From positions 1-43,816 of the forward strand of contig JAHZHN010000015.1 of the NCBI GenBank assembly GCA_019420275.1: a stretch of DNA of 43,816 nucleotides. Reading direction: 5' to 3'. The translations under genes were made by a program, and so were the position numbers. Position 1 is the stretch's first letter; every line of letters begins with the position of its first letter. Positions 24,055 to 33,615 of this stretch are shown in pieces. Source of the DNA: Clostridiales bacterium. GTDB lineage: Bacteria > Bacillota > Clostridia > Lachnospirales > Lachnospiraceae. A model generated the notes under the pieces. The model ran no database searches and was not told the DNA's origin. It saw only the letters and a list, made by a program, of their open reading frames with translations.

Positions 24055-25953
24055 TTATTCTTCTGATTTTTCTTCTTCATTCAGAAGTGCTTTCATGCTC
24101 AGGCTGATCTTCTTTTCATCTTTCTTGAAGTCAACTACTTTTGCTGTGATCTCCTGTCCGATATTCAGTACATCTGATGGCTTGTCGATATGTTCTCTTG
24201 CAATCTGAGAAACATGTAAAAGTGCGTCAATTCCAGATTCCAGTTCAATAAATGCACCAAAATCTGTCATACGAGCAACACGGCCTGTCACATTGTTTCC
24301 AACTTTATACTTATCTTCTGCTGTCAGCCATGGATTCTCTTCTGGGAATTTCAGACTCAGAGCAATCTTCTCACCCTGGATATCCTTGATCAATACGGTT
24401 ACTTTATCTCCAATATTGAATACTTTCTTAGGATTCTCAACACGTCCCCAGGACATCTCAGAAATATGAAGCAGTCCGTCTGCTCCTCCTAAATCAATAA
24501 ATGCACCGAAATCTGTCACATTCTTAACAACTCCGTCGATCTTCATGCCGACTTCAATCTTCTCAAATAATTCTTTCTGTTTTTCTTTCTTAGCGGCTAC
24601 CAGAAGCTGCTTACGGTCACCAATCACTCTTCTCTTGCGAGGATTAAACTCACTGATCACGAACTCAATTTCCTGTCCTTCATATTTTTTAAGATCTCTT
24701 TCATAAGAATCAGAAACCAGACTTGCAGGAATGAATACACGTGCTTCATCGATCAGAACACTCAGTCCGCCGTCTAATACCTGTGCTACCGGCGCTTTCA
24801 GTACTTCTTTATTCTCATAAGCTTCCTCAAGGCGCTTATTGCCTTTTTCAGCTGCTAGTCTCTTATAAGTAAGGAGTACCTGTCCCTCTCCATCGTTTAC
24901 TTTCAGGACTTTTGTCTCCATTGTATCACCAACTTTTGCAACAGTTGTTAAATCTAAGTTGGCTGAATCATTAGAGTATTCATTTCTTGTCAGGATACCA
25001 TCTGCCTTGTATCCAATATTCAGGATAATCTCATCTGGTTTTACATCGATGACTGTCCCTTCAACTACTTCACCATTATGAATCGTAACTAAACTTTCCT
25101 CTAATAATTGTTCAAAACTCTTTTCTGTCATGCTAGCATGAACCTCCTTGATAATTTTCTGTGGGGTTGAGGCCCCCGCTGTAATACCTACCTTACCAGT
25201 CGATTCAAAAAGCCTCAAATCCAGCTCCTCCAGTGTTTGTATGAAAAAAGTGTTTGGGCACTCTTTGCTGCTGATTTCAAATAACTTCTGGCTGTTGGAA
25301 CTATGCCTGTCTCCAATGACAATCATAGCATCCACATTCTTCGCTATAGATCTTGCTTCCAGCTGACGCTCTTCTGTGGCATTACATATTGTATTACATA
25401 CTTCTATATCATACCCCTTTTTCTCAATAATTTCAACTATATCTTGAAATTTCTTGTAATTAAATGTCGTCTGAGAGACCAGGCAGGCTGGCTGTTTCCA
25501 GTCAATTTCATCCAACTGAGACGTCTCTGAAATGATCGTGACCTTTCCCACACACCATCCCCGGATTCCCTCGACTTCCGGATGCTCTGCACTGCCAGTT
25601 ATGATAATCTGCTTTCCTTCTTTTCCTGCCTTCTGTACCGTTCGATGTATTTTTCGAACAAACGGACAGGTTGCATCCACCAGTTCCAATCCTTTCGACG
25701 TAATGATATCGTAGATTTCCTTAGGAACACCATGGGAACGTATGATTACAGTTCCTTCTTTCAGCTTCTCTAACTCGTCTTTTGAATGGAGGACTCGGAC
25801 TCCTTTCTTTCTAAGATTAGATACGACCTGTTCATTGTGTATGATTGGTCCATAAGTATACACATGCTGCTTGCTTGCCTGCTCATAGACAGTATCCACT
25901 GCACGTTTGACTCCGAAACAAAACCCGGCAGTTTTTGCTAATATAACTTCCAT
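24055..25953 (-). CDS. Fused IspH (HMBPP reductase) and ribosomal protein S1-like protein
   Basis: A 632-residue fusion. Residues 1-about 280 are IspH (LytB), the 4Fe-4S enzyme of the last MEP-pathway step producing IPP and DMAPP. Its three cluster cysteines lie in AGFCFGVKRAVD, DATCPFVRKIH and CNTICNATEERQ. Residues about 295-632 hold four S1 RNA-binding domains; the last two (GVVKNVTDFGAFIDLGGADG and GRVARMTDFGAFIELESGID) are canonical and the second is degenerate. There is no stop or frameshift between the halves, and this fusion is known in Clostridia. It follows cmk by 10 bases, the usual cmk-rpsA or cmk-ispH pairing. The S1 part may act in translation initiation of weak-SD mRNAs. Confidence 0.95.
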   Translation of the reverse strand: MEVILAKTAGFCFGVKRAVDTVYEQASKQHVYTYGPIIHNEQVVSNLRKKGVRVLHSKDELEKLKEGTVIIRSHGVPKEIYDIITSKGLELVDATCPFVRKIHRTVQKAGKEGKQIIITGSAEHPEVEGIRGWCVGKVTIISETSQLDEIDWKQPACLVSQTTFNYKKFQDIVEIIEKKGYDIEVCNTICNATEERQLEARSIAKNVDAMIVIGDRHSSNSQKLFEISSKECPNTFFIQTLEELDLRLFESTGKVGITAGASTPQKIIKEVHASMTEKSFEQLLEESLVTIHNGEVVEGTVIDVKPDEIILNIGYKADGILTRNEYSNDSANLDLTTVAKVGDTMETKVLKVNDGEGQVLLTYKRLAAEKGNKRLEEAYENKEVLKAPVAQVLDGGLSVLIDEARVFIPASLVSDSYERDLKKYEGQEIEFVISEFNPRKRRVIGDRKQLLVAAKKEKQKELFEKIEVGMKIDGVVKNVTDFGAFIDLGGADGLLHISEMSWGRVENPKKVFNIGDKVTVLIKDIQGEKIALSLKFPEENPWLTAEDKYKVGNNVTGRVARMTDFGAFIELESGIDALLHVSQIAREHIDKPSDVLNIGQEITAKVVDFKKDEKKISLSMKALLNEEEKSEE

Positions 25954-25963
25954 TCTTCCTCCG

Positions 25964-26626
25964 TTATCTTACCTTTTCAAATTCTTCCATGATGCGCTCA
26001 ACAACTTCTTCGATTGTCATATCAGAAGAATCGACCAGCACCGCGTCTTCTGCTTTCTTAAGCGGAGCAATCTTTCTTTCCATATCCTGTTTATCGCGAA
26101 TGATAATATCCTGCTCAATCTGATCTAAGTCCGCATTTTCTCCTTTTTCAATCAGCTGGTCATAACGGCGTTTGGCGCGTACTTCAGAAGATGCAGTCAA
26201 ATAAATCTTAAGATCGGCATCAGGAAGCACATGAGTCCCGATATCTCTTCCATCCATCAAAATATCCGCTTTCTTCGCAAGCCCTCTCTGAAGATCCAGA
26301 AGCGTGGCTCTGACAGCCGGATATGCTGATGTTTTAGAGGCCATATTCCCAACTTCTTCTGTACGAATCATTCCGGTTACATTTTCTCCATTTAGCAGCA
26401 CCTGCTGAGCACCGTTCTCATAGGTAATTTCCACATGAATATCACCGCATGCCGCATTCACTGCTTCTTCATCAGACGGATCAATCCCATTGCGGATAAA
26501 ATAAAGAGCCATTGCCCGGTACATAGCTCCGGTGTCTACATAGATAAACTCCAACTTATTTGCAATGGTTTTGGCAATCGTACTCTTTCCTGCTCCTGCA
26601 GGGCCGTCAATTGCAATACTGTACAT
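25964..26626 (-). CDS. cmk: Cytidylate kinase
   Basis: A 220-residue (d)CMP kinase. The P-loop is GPAGAGKST at residues 8-16, with YVDTGAMYRAM at about 30-40 and the CMP-binding DGRDIGTHVLPDADLKIYLTA segment near 127-147. GGAGG precedes the ATG. It is sandwiched between a flavoprotein gene (11 bases upstream) and ispH-rpsA (10 bases downstream), and the cluster is probably one transcript. Confidence 0.97.
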   Translation of the reverse strand: MYSIAIDGPAGAGKSTIAKTIANKLEFIYVDTGAMYRAMALYFIRNGIDPSDEEAVNAACGDIHVEITYENGAQQVLLNGENVTGMIRTEEVGNMASKTSAYPAVRATLLDLQRGLAKKADILMDGRDIGTHVLPDADLKIYLTASSEVRAKRRYDQLIEKGENADLDQIEQDIIIRDKQDMERKIAPLKKAEDAVLVDSSDMTIEEVVERIMEEFEKVR

Positions 26627-26637
26627 AATTCTTCCTC

Positions 26638-27882
26638 CTAGTGATTGGATCCCGCAAGATATCCTGTGGACCAGGCAATCTGAAGGTTAAATCCTCCTGT
26701 AACTGCATCCAGATCCAAGACTTCTCCTGCAAAATATAATCCTTTTATTTTTTTTGACTCCATGGTTCCAGGATCGATTTCTTTGACATCAATCCCTCCC
26801 TGAGTGATAATCGCTTCTTTAAAGCCCCTCGCTCCTGTAATCGTCAATGTAAAATCTTTCATAACGTGGAGGAGTCTCCTGCGTTCCTCCTTTGTAATCT
26901 CATTGACTTTTTTACAGCCGGGTATCCCCGACATTTCAATCATAACAGGAATGGCTTTCTTTGGCAAAAGATGATCCAGAGAATTTTTAAATTCTTTATT
27001 CAAAACTTTCTTAAAATCTCTTAACAGTCTCTGATCCAGCTGTTCGTAAGAAAGCGCCGGTTTCCAGTCAATATGAAGCTTCAGATCTCTGCCTTTATAT
27101 TGCTTCAGATGGCTGCTTGCGCTTAAAATAACCGGACCACTGACTCCAAAATGAGTAAAAAGCATCTCCCCAAACTCATCAAAAACTTTCTTTCCATCTG
27201 CCGTAAGTGTTGCCTTCACATTTCGAAGGGACAGACCCTGAAGTTTGGGGCAGACATCCCCCTCTGCCTGGAGCGGAACAAGCGCCGGCACAAGTTCAGT
27301 TATATGATGCCCGCTCTCTCTTGCAAACCGATATCCATCTCCTGTTGATCCAGTGGTTGGATAAGACATTCCCCCAGTAGCAACAATAATCCGATCCGCT
27401 TCTATTACATCTCCGGAATCCAGCCTGACTCCTGCTGCTCTGCCGTCTTTCTTTAAAATCTGCTTCACTTTCGTATTCAGCAGGATTTCTACTCCATTTT
27501 TCCTTAATCCACGCTCCAGGGCACGGATGACATCAGAAGAATGATCCGACACAGGAAATACACGATTCCCTCTTTCTGTTTTCATTGGACATCCCAGCTC
27601 TTCCAGCAGTTCAACTACCATTCCATTGGAAAAACTGTAAAACCCGCTGTACAAAAATTCCTTATTAGTGACCACATGATCCAGAAGTTCCTCAATTTCA
27701 CAGGCATTTGTCACATTACAGCGCCCTTTCCCTGTGATAAACAACTTTTTCCCAAGTTTTTCATTTTGTTCCAGGAGAATTACTTTTTCTCCGCTTTTTG
27801 CTGCCCAGAAGGCGGCCATCATCCCGGCAGCACCTCCGCCGACAACAACTGCTTTTCCGCGTTTTGTTCCCTGATCCATCAT
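26638..27882 (-). CDS. HI0933/YhiN-like FAD-binding oxidoreductase
   Basis: A 414-residue flavoprotein of the HI0933/BaiN-like family. The N-terminal Rossmann motif is VVGGGAAGMMAAFWAAKSG (about 13-31), with the family's GKKLFITGKGRCNVTN (about 44-59) and the C-terminal GLYFAGEVLDLDAVTGGFNLQ. Some family members are annotated as aminoacetone oxidases or 3-dehydro-bile-acid reductases, but the substrate cannot be assigned here. Its start overlaps the stop of the Gfo/Idh gene (ATGA), indicating coupling, and cmk follows after 11 bases. Confidence 0.9.
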   Translation of the reverse strand: MMDQGTKRGKAVVVGGGAAGMMAAFWAAKSGEKVILLEQNEKLGKKLFITGKGRCNVTNACEIEELLDHVVTNKEFLYSGFYSFSNGMVVELLEELGCPMKTERGNRVFPVSDHSSDVIRALERGLRKNGVEILLNTKVKQILKKDGRAAGVRLDSGDVIEADRIIVATGGMSYPTTGSTGDGYRFARESGHHITELVPALVPLQAEGDVCPKLQGLSLRNVKATLTADGKKVFDEFGEMLFTHFGVSGPVILSASSHLKQYKGRDLKLHIDWKPALSYEQLDQRLLRDFKKVLNKEFKNSLDHLLPKKAIPVMIEMSGIPGCKKVNEITKEERRRLLHVMKDFTLTITGARGFKEAIITQGGIDVKEIDPGTMESKKIKGLYFAGEVLDLDAVTGGFNLQIAWSTGYLAGSNH

Positions 27883-28910
27883 GAAAACTCAATCCCTGCC
27901 TTTTTTCGTGCTTTTTCCAGAATTCCTACCACATCGATTGTTTCTGTCAGGAATTCACGAGCTGTCTCGTAATCTTTTTCATCGATGACTCTGGCAAAAT
28001 CAATAAATTCCTGTGTCATTCGATGATGTTTTTCAGGCGCTTTATAATCTTCTGTAATCGTAGCGCGGACCATGGCTCCTGCGGCATCTCTAACCTTTTC
28101 TTTTACATTTTCATCGACATAAGTCGTTGTCAAAGCATCCGCAATATTTGGCTTGCTGTTAATCTTCATCCAGCCTTTTTCTCCCTGAACTGAAATGAAT
28201 CCCGGACTATCAGAATCTTTCGTTCCTGTACAGACAGCGCTAAATCCGTTATACCGCATCACCAAAGTTCCGGACACATCCACACCGTTTGGCCCTATAT
28301 TCGGATAATATTCCACATCCTGCGGTTTTCCAAACAAGCCGACGCAGTAATGAATGTTATAAACATTAATATCATATAAAGCTCCTCCGTAGTATTCCGG
28401 ATCAAAAGAGTGTGTGATCTCTCCCTCCAGATAAGCATCATACCTGCTGGAATATTGAGAATAATTGCACAGCGCCATACGGAGTGTCCCAAGTTTTTTA
28501 AGGTTTTTCTTCATCTCGTAAAATACATCATTATGGAGAACTGTAATGGCTTCAAAGATAAATAATTTCTTATCTTCAGCAATCTGCCGCAGTTCTTTTG
28601 CTTCCTCATAAAATCCGGTAAAAGGTTTTTCCAGGATTACATTTTTCCCATGCAGAAGTGCTTCTTTCGCATACGGATAATGAGCACTATTGATCAATCC
28701 AATGTACACTGTATCAGCTGCAGTCTCCTCCAGCAGCTTTGTATAGTCTGTATAAACCTCGGAAATCTTATACTGCTCTGCAAAGTCCTCTGCTTTCTTT
28801 CTGCTGTGGGGTCTCGCAAAAATCGCTGTTTTTTCAATTGTCTTCACAGGATCTACCGCAAACAGTGCATCTCCTATGATCTTTCCTGTGCCAATAAACG
28901 CAAGTTTCAT
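27879..28910 (-). CDS. Gfo/Idh/MocA-family NAD(P)-dependent oxidoreductase
   Basis: A 343-residue oxidoreductase. The N-terminal Rossmann fold starts MKLAFIGTGKIIGDALFA, and the hallmark EKPF appears at about residues 93-96 (VILEKPFTGFYEEA). The C-terminal alpha/beta substrate domain has GGALYDINVYNIHY. Substrates in the family are mostly sugars, inositols or glucose-6-phosphate analogues; none is indicated. GGAGG precedes the ATG. An aldo/keto reductase gene starts upstream and ends 21 bases away, suggesting a shared carbohydrate-related role. Confidence 0.9.
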   Translation of the reverse strand: MKLAFIGTGKIIGDALFAVDPVKTIEKTAIFARPHSRKKAEDFAEQYKISEVYTDYTKLLEETAADTVYIGLINSAHYPYAKEALLHGKNVILEKPFTGFYEEAKELRQIAEDKKLFIFEAITVLHNDVFYEMKKNLKKLGTLRMALCNYSQYSSRYDAYLEGEITHSFDPEYYGGALYDINVYNIHYCVGLFGKPQDVEYYPNIGPNGVDVSGTLVMRYNGFSAVCTGTKDSDSPGFISVQGEKGWMKINSKPNIADALTTTYVDENVKEKVRDAAGAMVRATITEDYKAPEKHHRMTQEFIDFARVIDEKDYETAREFLTETIDVVGILEKARKKAGIEFS

Positions 28911-28931
28911 AAATTCCTCCTCATCATTTGA

Positions 28932-29921
28932 TTACTGGTTTAAAATTTCAATATCTTTTTTCATCTGCTCTGCATCGGCAGCTTCAAGTTCCACTTCCAA
29001 TGACTTTGCATTGTCTTCAATCTGTTCTGGTTTTCTTGCTCCTGCCAGGATACAGAGAGAATCTATCAAACGAGCAGTAAACGCAATCACTAGATTTGCG
29101 CAGCTGCATTGATATTTTTCCGTGTATTTTTCCCATCCGTTTAAAATATCCAAAATTTTCTTTCTTCTATCTGGATGAAACGAAGGGTTGTTATTTCTTA
29201 CATCCCCTTCCGGAAATATCGTATCCATAGTAAATTTTCCCGTCAGCAGCCCCTGTTCCAATGGTGAATAGGCTTGAATAGAAATTCCATATTCTTTGCA
29301 GACTGGTACCAGGTCTTTTTCAATTCCTCTGGCTGCTATGGTATATTTTTCCTGGATCACATCCAGCTGACCGCAGCGGCTGTACTCTCGAATATCTTCT
29401 GCTGTTACATTCGATGCCCCAATGGCCCGAATTTTTCCCTGCTTTTTTAAAGACATCATCGCATCCATCGTCTCCTCAATCGGATAAAGGACTGGATCCG
29501 GTGACTGCCAGTGGGTGTACAGTACATCAATATAATCCGTCTCAAGATTTAAAAGACTGTGATCCACTTCTTCTATGATATTCTTTTTGGATAAATCCCG
29601 ATAGACTTTGGTTCCATCCACATCTTTATGAAAAACGGGGGTTTCATGATTCCACTCTAATCCACATTTTGTAGAAAGAATAATCTGATCGCGATGATTC
29701 CGAATGGCCTCTCCGACAACCTTTTCACTATGATAAAGTCCATAAATTGGTGCCGTATCAATCCATATAATTCCTAATTCTATGGCTCTTTGAATTGTTT
29801 TCACAGACAGCCGGTCGTCATTATCTCCCCACCAGCTGCCGCCTCCGATAGCCCATGTTCCTAAACCTAAATACGGTACCTCAATGCCGCTTTTCCCTAT
29901 TTTGATCTTTCTCTGTGCCAA
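28932..29921 (-). CDS. Aldo/keto reductase
   Basis: A 329-residue TIM-barrel aldo/keto reductase. The catalytic tetrad residues are in IDTAPIYG (Asp and Tyr), STKCG (Lys) and YTHWQSPD (His). The N-terminus GIEVPYLGLGTWAIGG is typical of the plant-YakC/GSP69-like group. The start is a TTG at 29921, since no ATG or GTG in frame gives the conserved N-terminus; AGGAAG sits just ahead of it. It is probably cotranscribed with the Gfo/Idh gene downstream. Confidence 0.9.
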   Translation of the reverse strand: MAQRKIKIGKSGIEVPYLGLGTWAIGGGSWWGDNDDRLSVKTIQRAIELGIIWIDTAPIYGLYHSEKVVGEAIRNHRDQIILSTKCGLEWNHETPVFHKDVDGTKVYRDLSKKNIIEEVDHSLLNLETDYIDVLYTHWQSPDPVLYPIEETMDAMMSLKKQGKIRAIGASNVTAEDIREYSRCGQLDVIQEKYTIAARGIEKDLVPVCKEYGISIQAYSPLEQGLLTGKFTMDTIFPEGDVRNNNPSFHPDRRKKILDILNGWEKYTEKYQCSCANLVIAFTARLIDSLCILAGARKPEQIEDNAKSLEVELEAADAEQMKKDIEILNQ

Positions 29922-30010
29922 TATCTTCCTATCCTTTCTTAGTCCTTTCTTATCATATCACATTTTGATTTTTTATTGCATAAAAAACACGCTTTCTTAA
30001 AGAAAAGAAA

Positions 30011-30037
30011 GAACAGGCACAGCTTGTGCGCCCGTTC
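30011..30037 (-). terminator. Terminator of queA
   Basis: An imperfect hairpin: GAAC-A-GGC-ACA pairs with TGT-GC-GCC-C-GTTC. T-rich sequence (TTTCTTTTCTTT) follows on the minus strand. It lies 21 bases past the queA stop. Confidence 0.6.
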
Positions 30038-30057
30038 AAAAATTTCTGCATATTTTT

Positions 30058-31083
30058 TTAATAAATAAACATCGCATCTCCAAAAGAGAAGAAACGATAC
30101 CTTTCTTTCACTGCTACCTCATAGGCATGCATAATGTGATCTTTTCCCGCCAGAGCAGAAACCAGCATCAGCAGTGTGGATTCCGGCAGATGGAAATTGG
30201 TAATCAGCCCATCGATTGCCTTAAACCGATAACCCGGATAGATAAAAATATCTGTCCATCCGCTTTTCGCCCGGACAGTTCCATCCTCCTCCGCTACAGA
30301 CTCCAAAGTTCTCGTACTGGTTGTTCCAACAGAAATGATTCTTCCCCCTGCTGCTCTTGTCTCATTGATAAGACGGGCATCCTCTTCTTCAATCCGGTAA
30401 AATTCTGAATGCATATGATGCTCCTGAACATCCTCTACTTTTACCGGCCGGAAGGTCCCCAGTCCAACATGGAGAGTCACATAGGCAATCTTTACTCCCA
30501 TTTCACGAATCTGATCCAAAAGTTCTTCTGTGAAGTGGAGTCCTGCTGTAGGAGCAGCGGCAGATCCGTCATATTTCGCATAAACCGTCTGATAACGGTT
30601 TTTATCTTTTAGCTGATGCGTAATGTACGGCGGCAAAGGCATCTGGCCCAGCTGGTCAAGTACCTCCTCGAAAATTCCTTCATATTCAAAACGAATCAGG
30701 CGATTTCCTTCCTCTACCACTTCCAGAACTTCTCCTGTCAGCATTCCGTCTCCAAAGGAAATCCTTGCTCCCGGCCTCGCCTTTTTCCCCGGTTTTACCA
30801 AAGTTTCCCACACGTTGTCCTGCTTTCTTTTAAGAAGCAGAACCTCGACTTTGCCTCCAGTCTCTTCCTTTGCTCCAATCAGCCTTGCCGGTATGACTTT
30901 TGTATTATTCAATACCAGACAATCTCCCGGTTTCAGATATTTTTTAATATTCTTAAAAATATCATGACAAATCTCACCAGTCTCTTTATTCAACGTCAAC
31001 AGCCTTGAACTTGAACGATCTTCCAGTGGATCCTGCGCAATTAATTCTTCTGGAAGATCATAATAAAAATCACTTGTTTTCAT
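30058..31083 (-). CDS. queA: tRNA preQ1(34) S-adenosylmethionine ribosyltransferase-isomerase QueA
   Basis: A 341-residue enzyme that converts preQ1 at the tRNA wobble position to epoxyqueuosine. It begins MKTSDFYYDLPEELIAQDP, the family N-terminus, and contains PARLIGAKEETGG, PLPPYI, TVYAKYDGSAAAPTAGLHFT and FHLPESTLLMLVSA. An in-frame extension to 31125 is rejected because it would run through the pheT terminator at 31103-31137 and has no family match. A weak GAAGG site lies 11 bases upstream. tgt and queG are not adjacent. Confidence 0.95.
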   Translation of the reverse strand: MKTSDFYYDLPEELIAQDPLEDRSSSRLLTLNKETGEICHDIFKNIKKYLKPGDCLVLNNTKVIPARLIGAKEETGGKVEVLLLKRKQDNVWETLVKPGKKARPGARISFGDGMLTGEVLEVVEEGNRLIRFEYEGIFEEVLDQLGQMPLPPYITHQLKDKNRYQTVYAKYDGSAAAPTAGLHFTEELLDQIREMGVKIAYVTLHVGLGTFRPVKVEDVQEHHMHSEFYRIEEEDARLINETRAAGGRIISVGTTSTRTLESVAEEDGTVRAKSGWTDIFIYPGYRFKAIDGLITNFHLPESTLLMLVSALAGKDHIMHAYEVAVKERYRFFSFGDAMFIY

Positions 31084-31102
31084 CTCACTTGCTACCTTCT
31101 TT

Positions 31103-31137
31103 AAAAAACTGTCCCTGCATGACATTCATACAGGGAC
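31103..31137 (-). terminator. Intrinsic terminator of pheT
   Basis: GTCCCTG (31111-31117) pairs with CAGGGAC (31131-31137). On the minus strand it is followed by AGTTTTTT. It lies 15 bases past the pheT stop and immediately before queA. Confidence 0.85.
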
Positions 31138-31152
31138 TAACCTTATTATACT

Positions 31153-33597
31153 TTATTGTGTCCTGAGTTCTGCTCCCATTTGTTTTGTCAGTTTTTTCAT
31201 TACTTTATTTGCGGCATTTTCAATCTCCTGAGATGTCAGAGTCTTTTCATCAGATCCGATTGTCAGACGAATCGTTACAGATTTTTTACCTTTCGGAATC
31301 TGTTTTCCTCTGTATTCATCTACAAATGACGCATCTTTGAGCAGAGCACTTGCCTTCTTCTTGCCCATGATCGTATCATACATATCTTTCCACATGGCGT
31401 CTACATCAAACAACATGGAAATATCATAATCTGTTTCCGGATACTCCACAAGATGTACAAAATGATTTGTTCTGGATTTTAATGGTTTCAGTTTTGTTGC
31501 ATCCAACTCAAATAACATGACGGAAAGATTTTTAATTCCACATTCCATAGAGGCTTTCTTTGCCAGCAGACCCATATCACCGATTTTTTCATCATCCAGA
31601 TAAATGTTCAGCCATACCACATTATCGGCCCATACCGGTTTTTCCTCTTTTCTAAACTCATAGGCTTCCATGTGGGTAAAGCGCGGCATATTTTCCAGAA
31701 CGCCTTTCGCCTCTCTAAACAGTATATTGATGTCTTTCTCACTGCTTGCAAAGGCAGCTCCGATATGACGGCGCTGCTCCGGAAGGGATTCTGTCTCATC
31801 ATATACATTGGTATAGTTTCTGTCAAAGAATACCTGCGCTTCTTCGAAAATAGAAAAACTGTTAAAGTAACGCTCATTTTTTACAACCGCTTCACAAAGA
31901 TTTGGAAGCAGTGAAGAACGGATATAACTCAGATCCGGAGCAGGCGGCGTAGAAAGCTTCAAAATTCCGTCTGTATTCGGGAGAACTGCATTCACAAATG
32001 TATCATTCATCCAAGGATACGTATAAATCTCCTGCATACCACAGCGGATTGCCAGATATTCTTTAATATTTCGAATCAGACTCTTATCTTTCTGATTGAT
32101 TGCTCCTGTAAATGTAGTTGTGAATTCTGTTGCTTCAAAATTATCGTATCCATACATTCTGGCTACTTCTTCCATCACGTCGTCTTTAATGGAAATATCT
32201 CCGGTAGAACGCCAGGTCGGAGCCGTTACATGCATATTGCTGCCTTGAATTTCCACATCGAATCCAAGCTGATTCAATTTTCCCTGGATCTCATCGTTTG
32301 TCAGATGTTTTCCAAGTCTCTTCTCCAGCCATACCAGATCCACATCGATTTCCGCACGATCAAGCTTTTTCAAATAGTTATCACAGTATCCTGTTACTTT
32401 TAATTCTGGATACAATTCTTTGAAATATTTCATGGAAAGTGCCAGAGCCTGATCACATCTTTCCGGATCAATTGCTTTTTCATAACGGGAAGATGCTTCG
32501 GTACGATTATCATAACGAAGGGCAGTACGTCGGATACCTGTCGCTTCGAAGTTAGCAACTTCAAGGATAACACGTTCTGTTTTTGGAAGAATGGAATCTT
32601 TTGCTCCTCCCATAACACCTGCAAGAGCAACAGGACCTTCTGAATCTGTAATCACCAAATCATCTTCACAAAGATTGACTTCCTGATCGTTCAGTAAAAG
32701 AAGTTTTTCCCCTTCTTCTGCATGTCTTACAACAATGTGATCCGTAATATTGTCTGCATCAAATGCATGTGTCGGATTTCCGACTGCAAGCATTACATAG
32801 TTGGTAATATCTACCAGTGCGTTGATCGGACGCATGCCGACTTTCCAGATTCTATTCTGCATCTGATACGGAGACGGCTTCACTGATACACCAGACATTT
32901 CGACTCCGATATATCTTGGACAGCGGTCTGGAGCCATGATCTCTACCTTGAAATCAGATGTGACATCCGTCTCAAATGGTTCGATCTCTGCCAGCGGAAG
33001 ATCATAAAGAGCCGCAATTTCCCTGGCGATTCCATAATGTCCCCAGAGATCCGGGCGGTTGGTCATTGATTTATTATCGATTTCAAGAAGGATATCGTTC
33101 ATATCCAGGGCATCTGCCAGAGATGTACCTGCAGGAACGTCAAAGGCAGACAGATCAAGGATTTCTGCTTCCTGCTCTGCCGGGAATAATTCACCCAGAC
33201 CAATTTCATCGGAAGCACAGATCATACCGAAAGATGCCACACCGCGCAGTTTGGAATTTTTAATTACAACAGGTTCTCCTTCTCCATGCCAGCGCACAAC
33301 TGCGCCTGGGCAGGATACTGCTACTCTCATTCCTTCTCTTAAATTGATGCCTCCGCAGACAATATCTTTGATCTCGCCGTCACCAATATCCACTTTGCAG
33401 ACTCTCAGCCGATCTGCATTTGGATGAGGTTCAATTCGTTCAATCACTCCGACTACCATATGATCGAAACGCTGTGCAAGCTCTTCTACATCTTCTACTT
33501 CTACTGTAGACATTGTCAAATCATATGCCAGTTTTTTCAAATCCATATTTTCTGGAATTTTCACATAATCTTTTATCCATGATAATGATAATTTCAT
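31153..33597 (-). CDS. pheT: Phenylalanine--tRNA ligase beta subunit
   Basis: An 814-residue beta chain of the (alpha-beta)2 enzyme. It shows an N-terminal tRNA-binding OB domain (about 40-150), the B3/B4 editing domain, B5 (about 400-475), the catalytic-like domain and a C-terminal ferredoxin-fold anticodon-binding domain (about 720-814). Conserved pieces include VDITNYVMLAVGNPTHAFD and GVMGGAKDSI. It is 18 bases behind pheS and controlled by the T-box leader at 34704-34973. Confidence 0.97.
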   Translation of the reverse strand: MKLSLSWIKDYVKIPENMDLKKLAYDLTMSTVEVEDVEELAQRFDHMVVGVIERIEPHPNADRLRVCKVDIGDGEIKDIVCGGINLREGMRVAVSCPGAVVRWHGEGEPVVIKNSKLRGVASFGMICASDEIGLGELFPAEQEAEILDLSAFDVPAGTSLADALDMNDILLEIDNKSMTNRPDLWGHYGIAREIAALYDLPLAEIEPFETDVTSDFKVEIMAPDRCPRYIGVEMSGVSVKPSPYQMQNRIWKVGMRPINALVDITNYVMLAVGNPTHAFDADNITDHIVVRHAEEGEKLLLLNDQEVNLCEDDLVITDSEGPVALAGVMGGAKDSILPKTERVILEVANFEATGIRRTALRYDNRTEASSRYEKAIDPERCDQALALSMKYFKELYPELKVTGYCDNYLKKLDRAEIDVDLVWLEKRLGKHLTNDEIQGKLNQLGFDVEIQGSNMHVTAPTWRSTGDISIKDDVMEEVARMYGYDNFEATEFTTTFTGAINQKDKSLIRNIKEYLAIRCGMQEIYTYPWMNDTFVNAVLPNTDGILKLSTPPAPDLSYIRSSLLPNLCEAVVKNERYFNSFSIFEEAQVFFDRNYTNVYDETESLPEQRRHIGAAFASSEKDINILFREAKGVLENMPRFTHMEAYEFRKEEKPVWADNVVWLNIYLDDEKIGDMGLLAKKASMECGIKNLSVMLFELDATKLKPLKSRTNHFVHLVEYPETDYDISMLFDVDAMWKDMYDTIMGKKKASALLKDASFVDEYRGKQIPKGKKSVTIRLTIGSDEKTLTSQEIENAANKVMKKLTKQMGAELRTQ

Positions 33598-33615
33598 TTT
33601 CTTCTCTCCTACTAT

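Noticed and set aside
31084..31125. N-terminal extension of queA
   Set aside because: It would translate through the pheT terminator hairpin and does not match the QueA family start.
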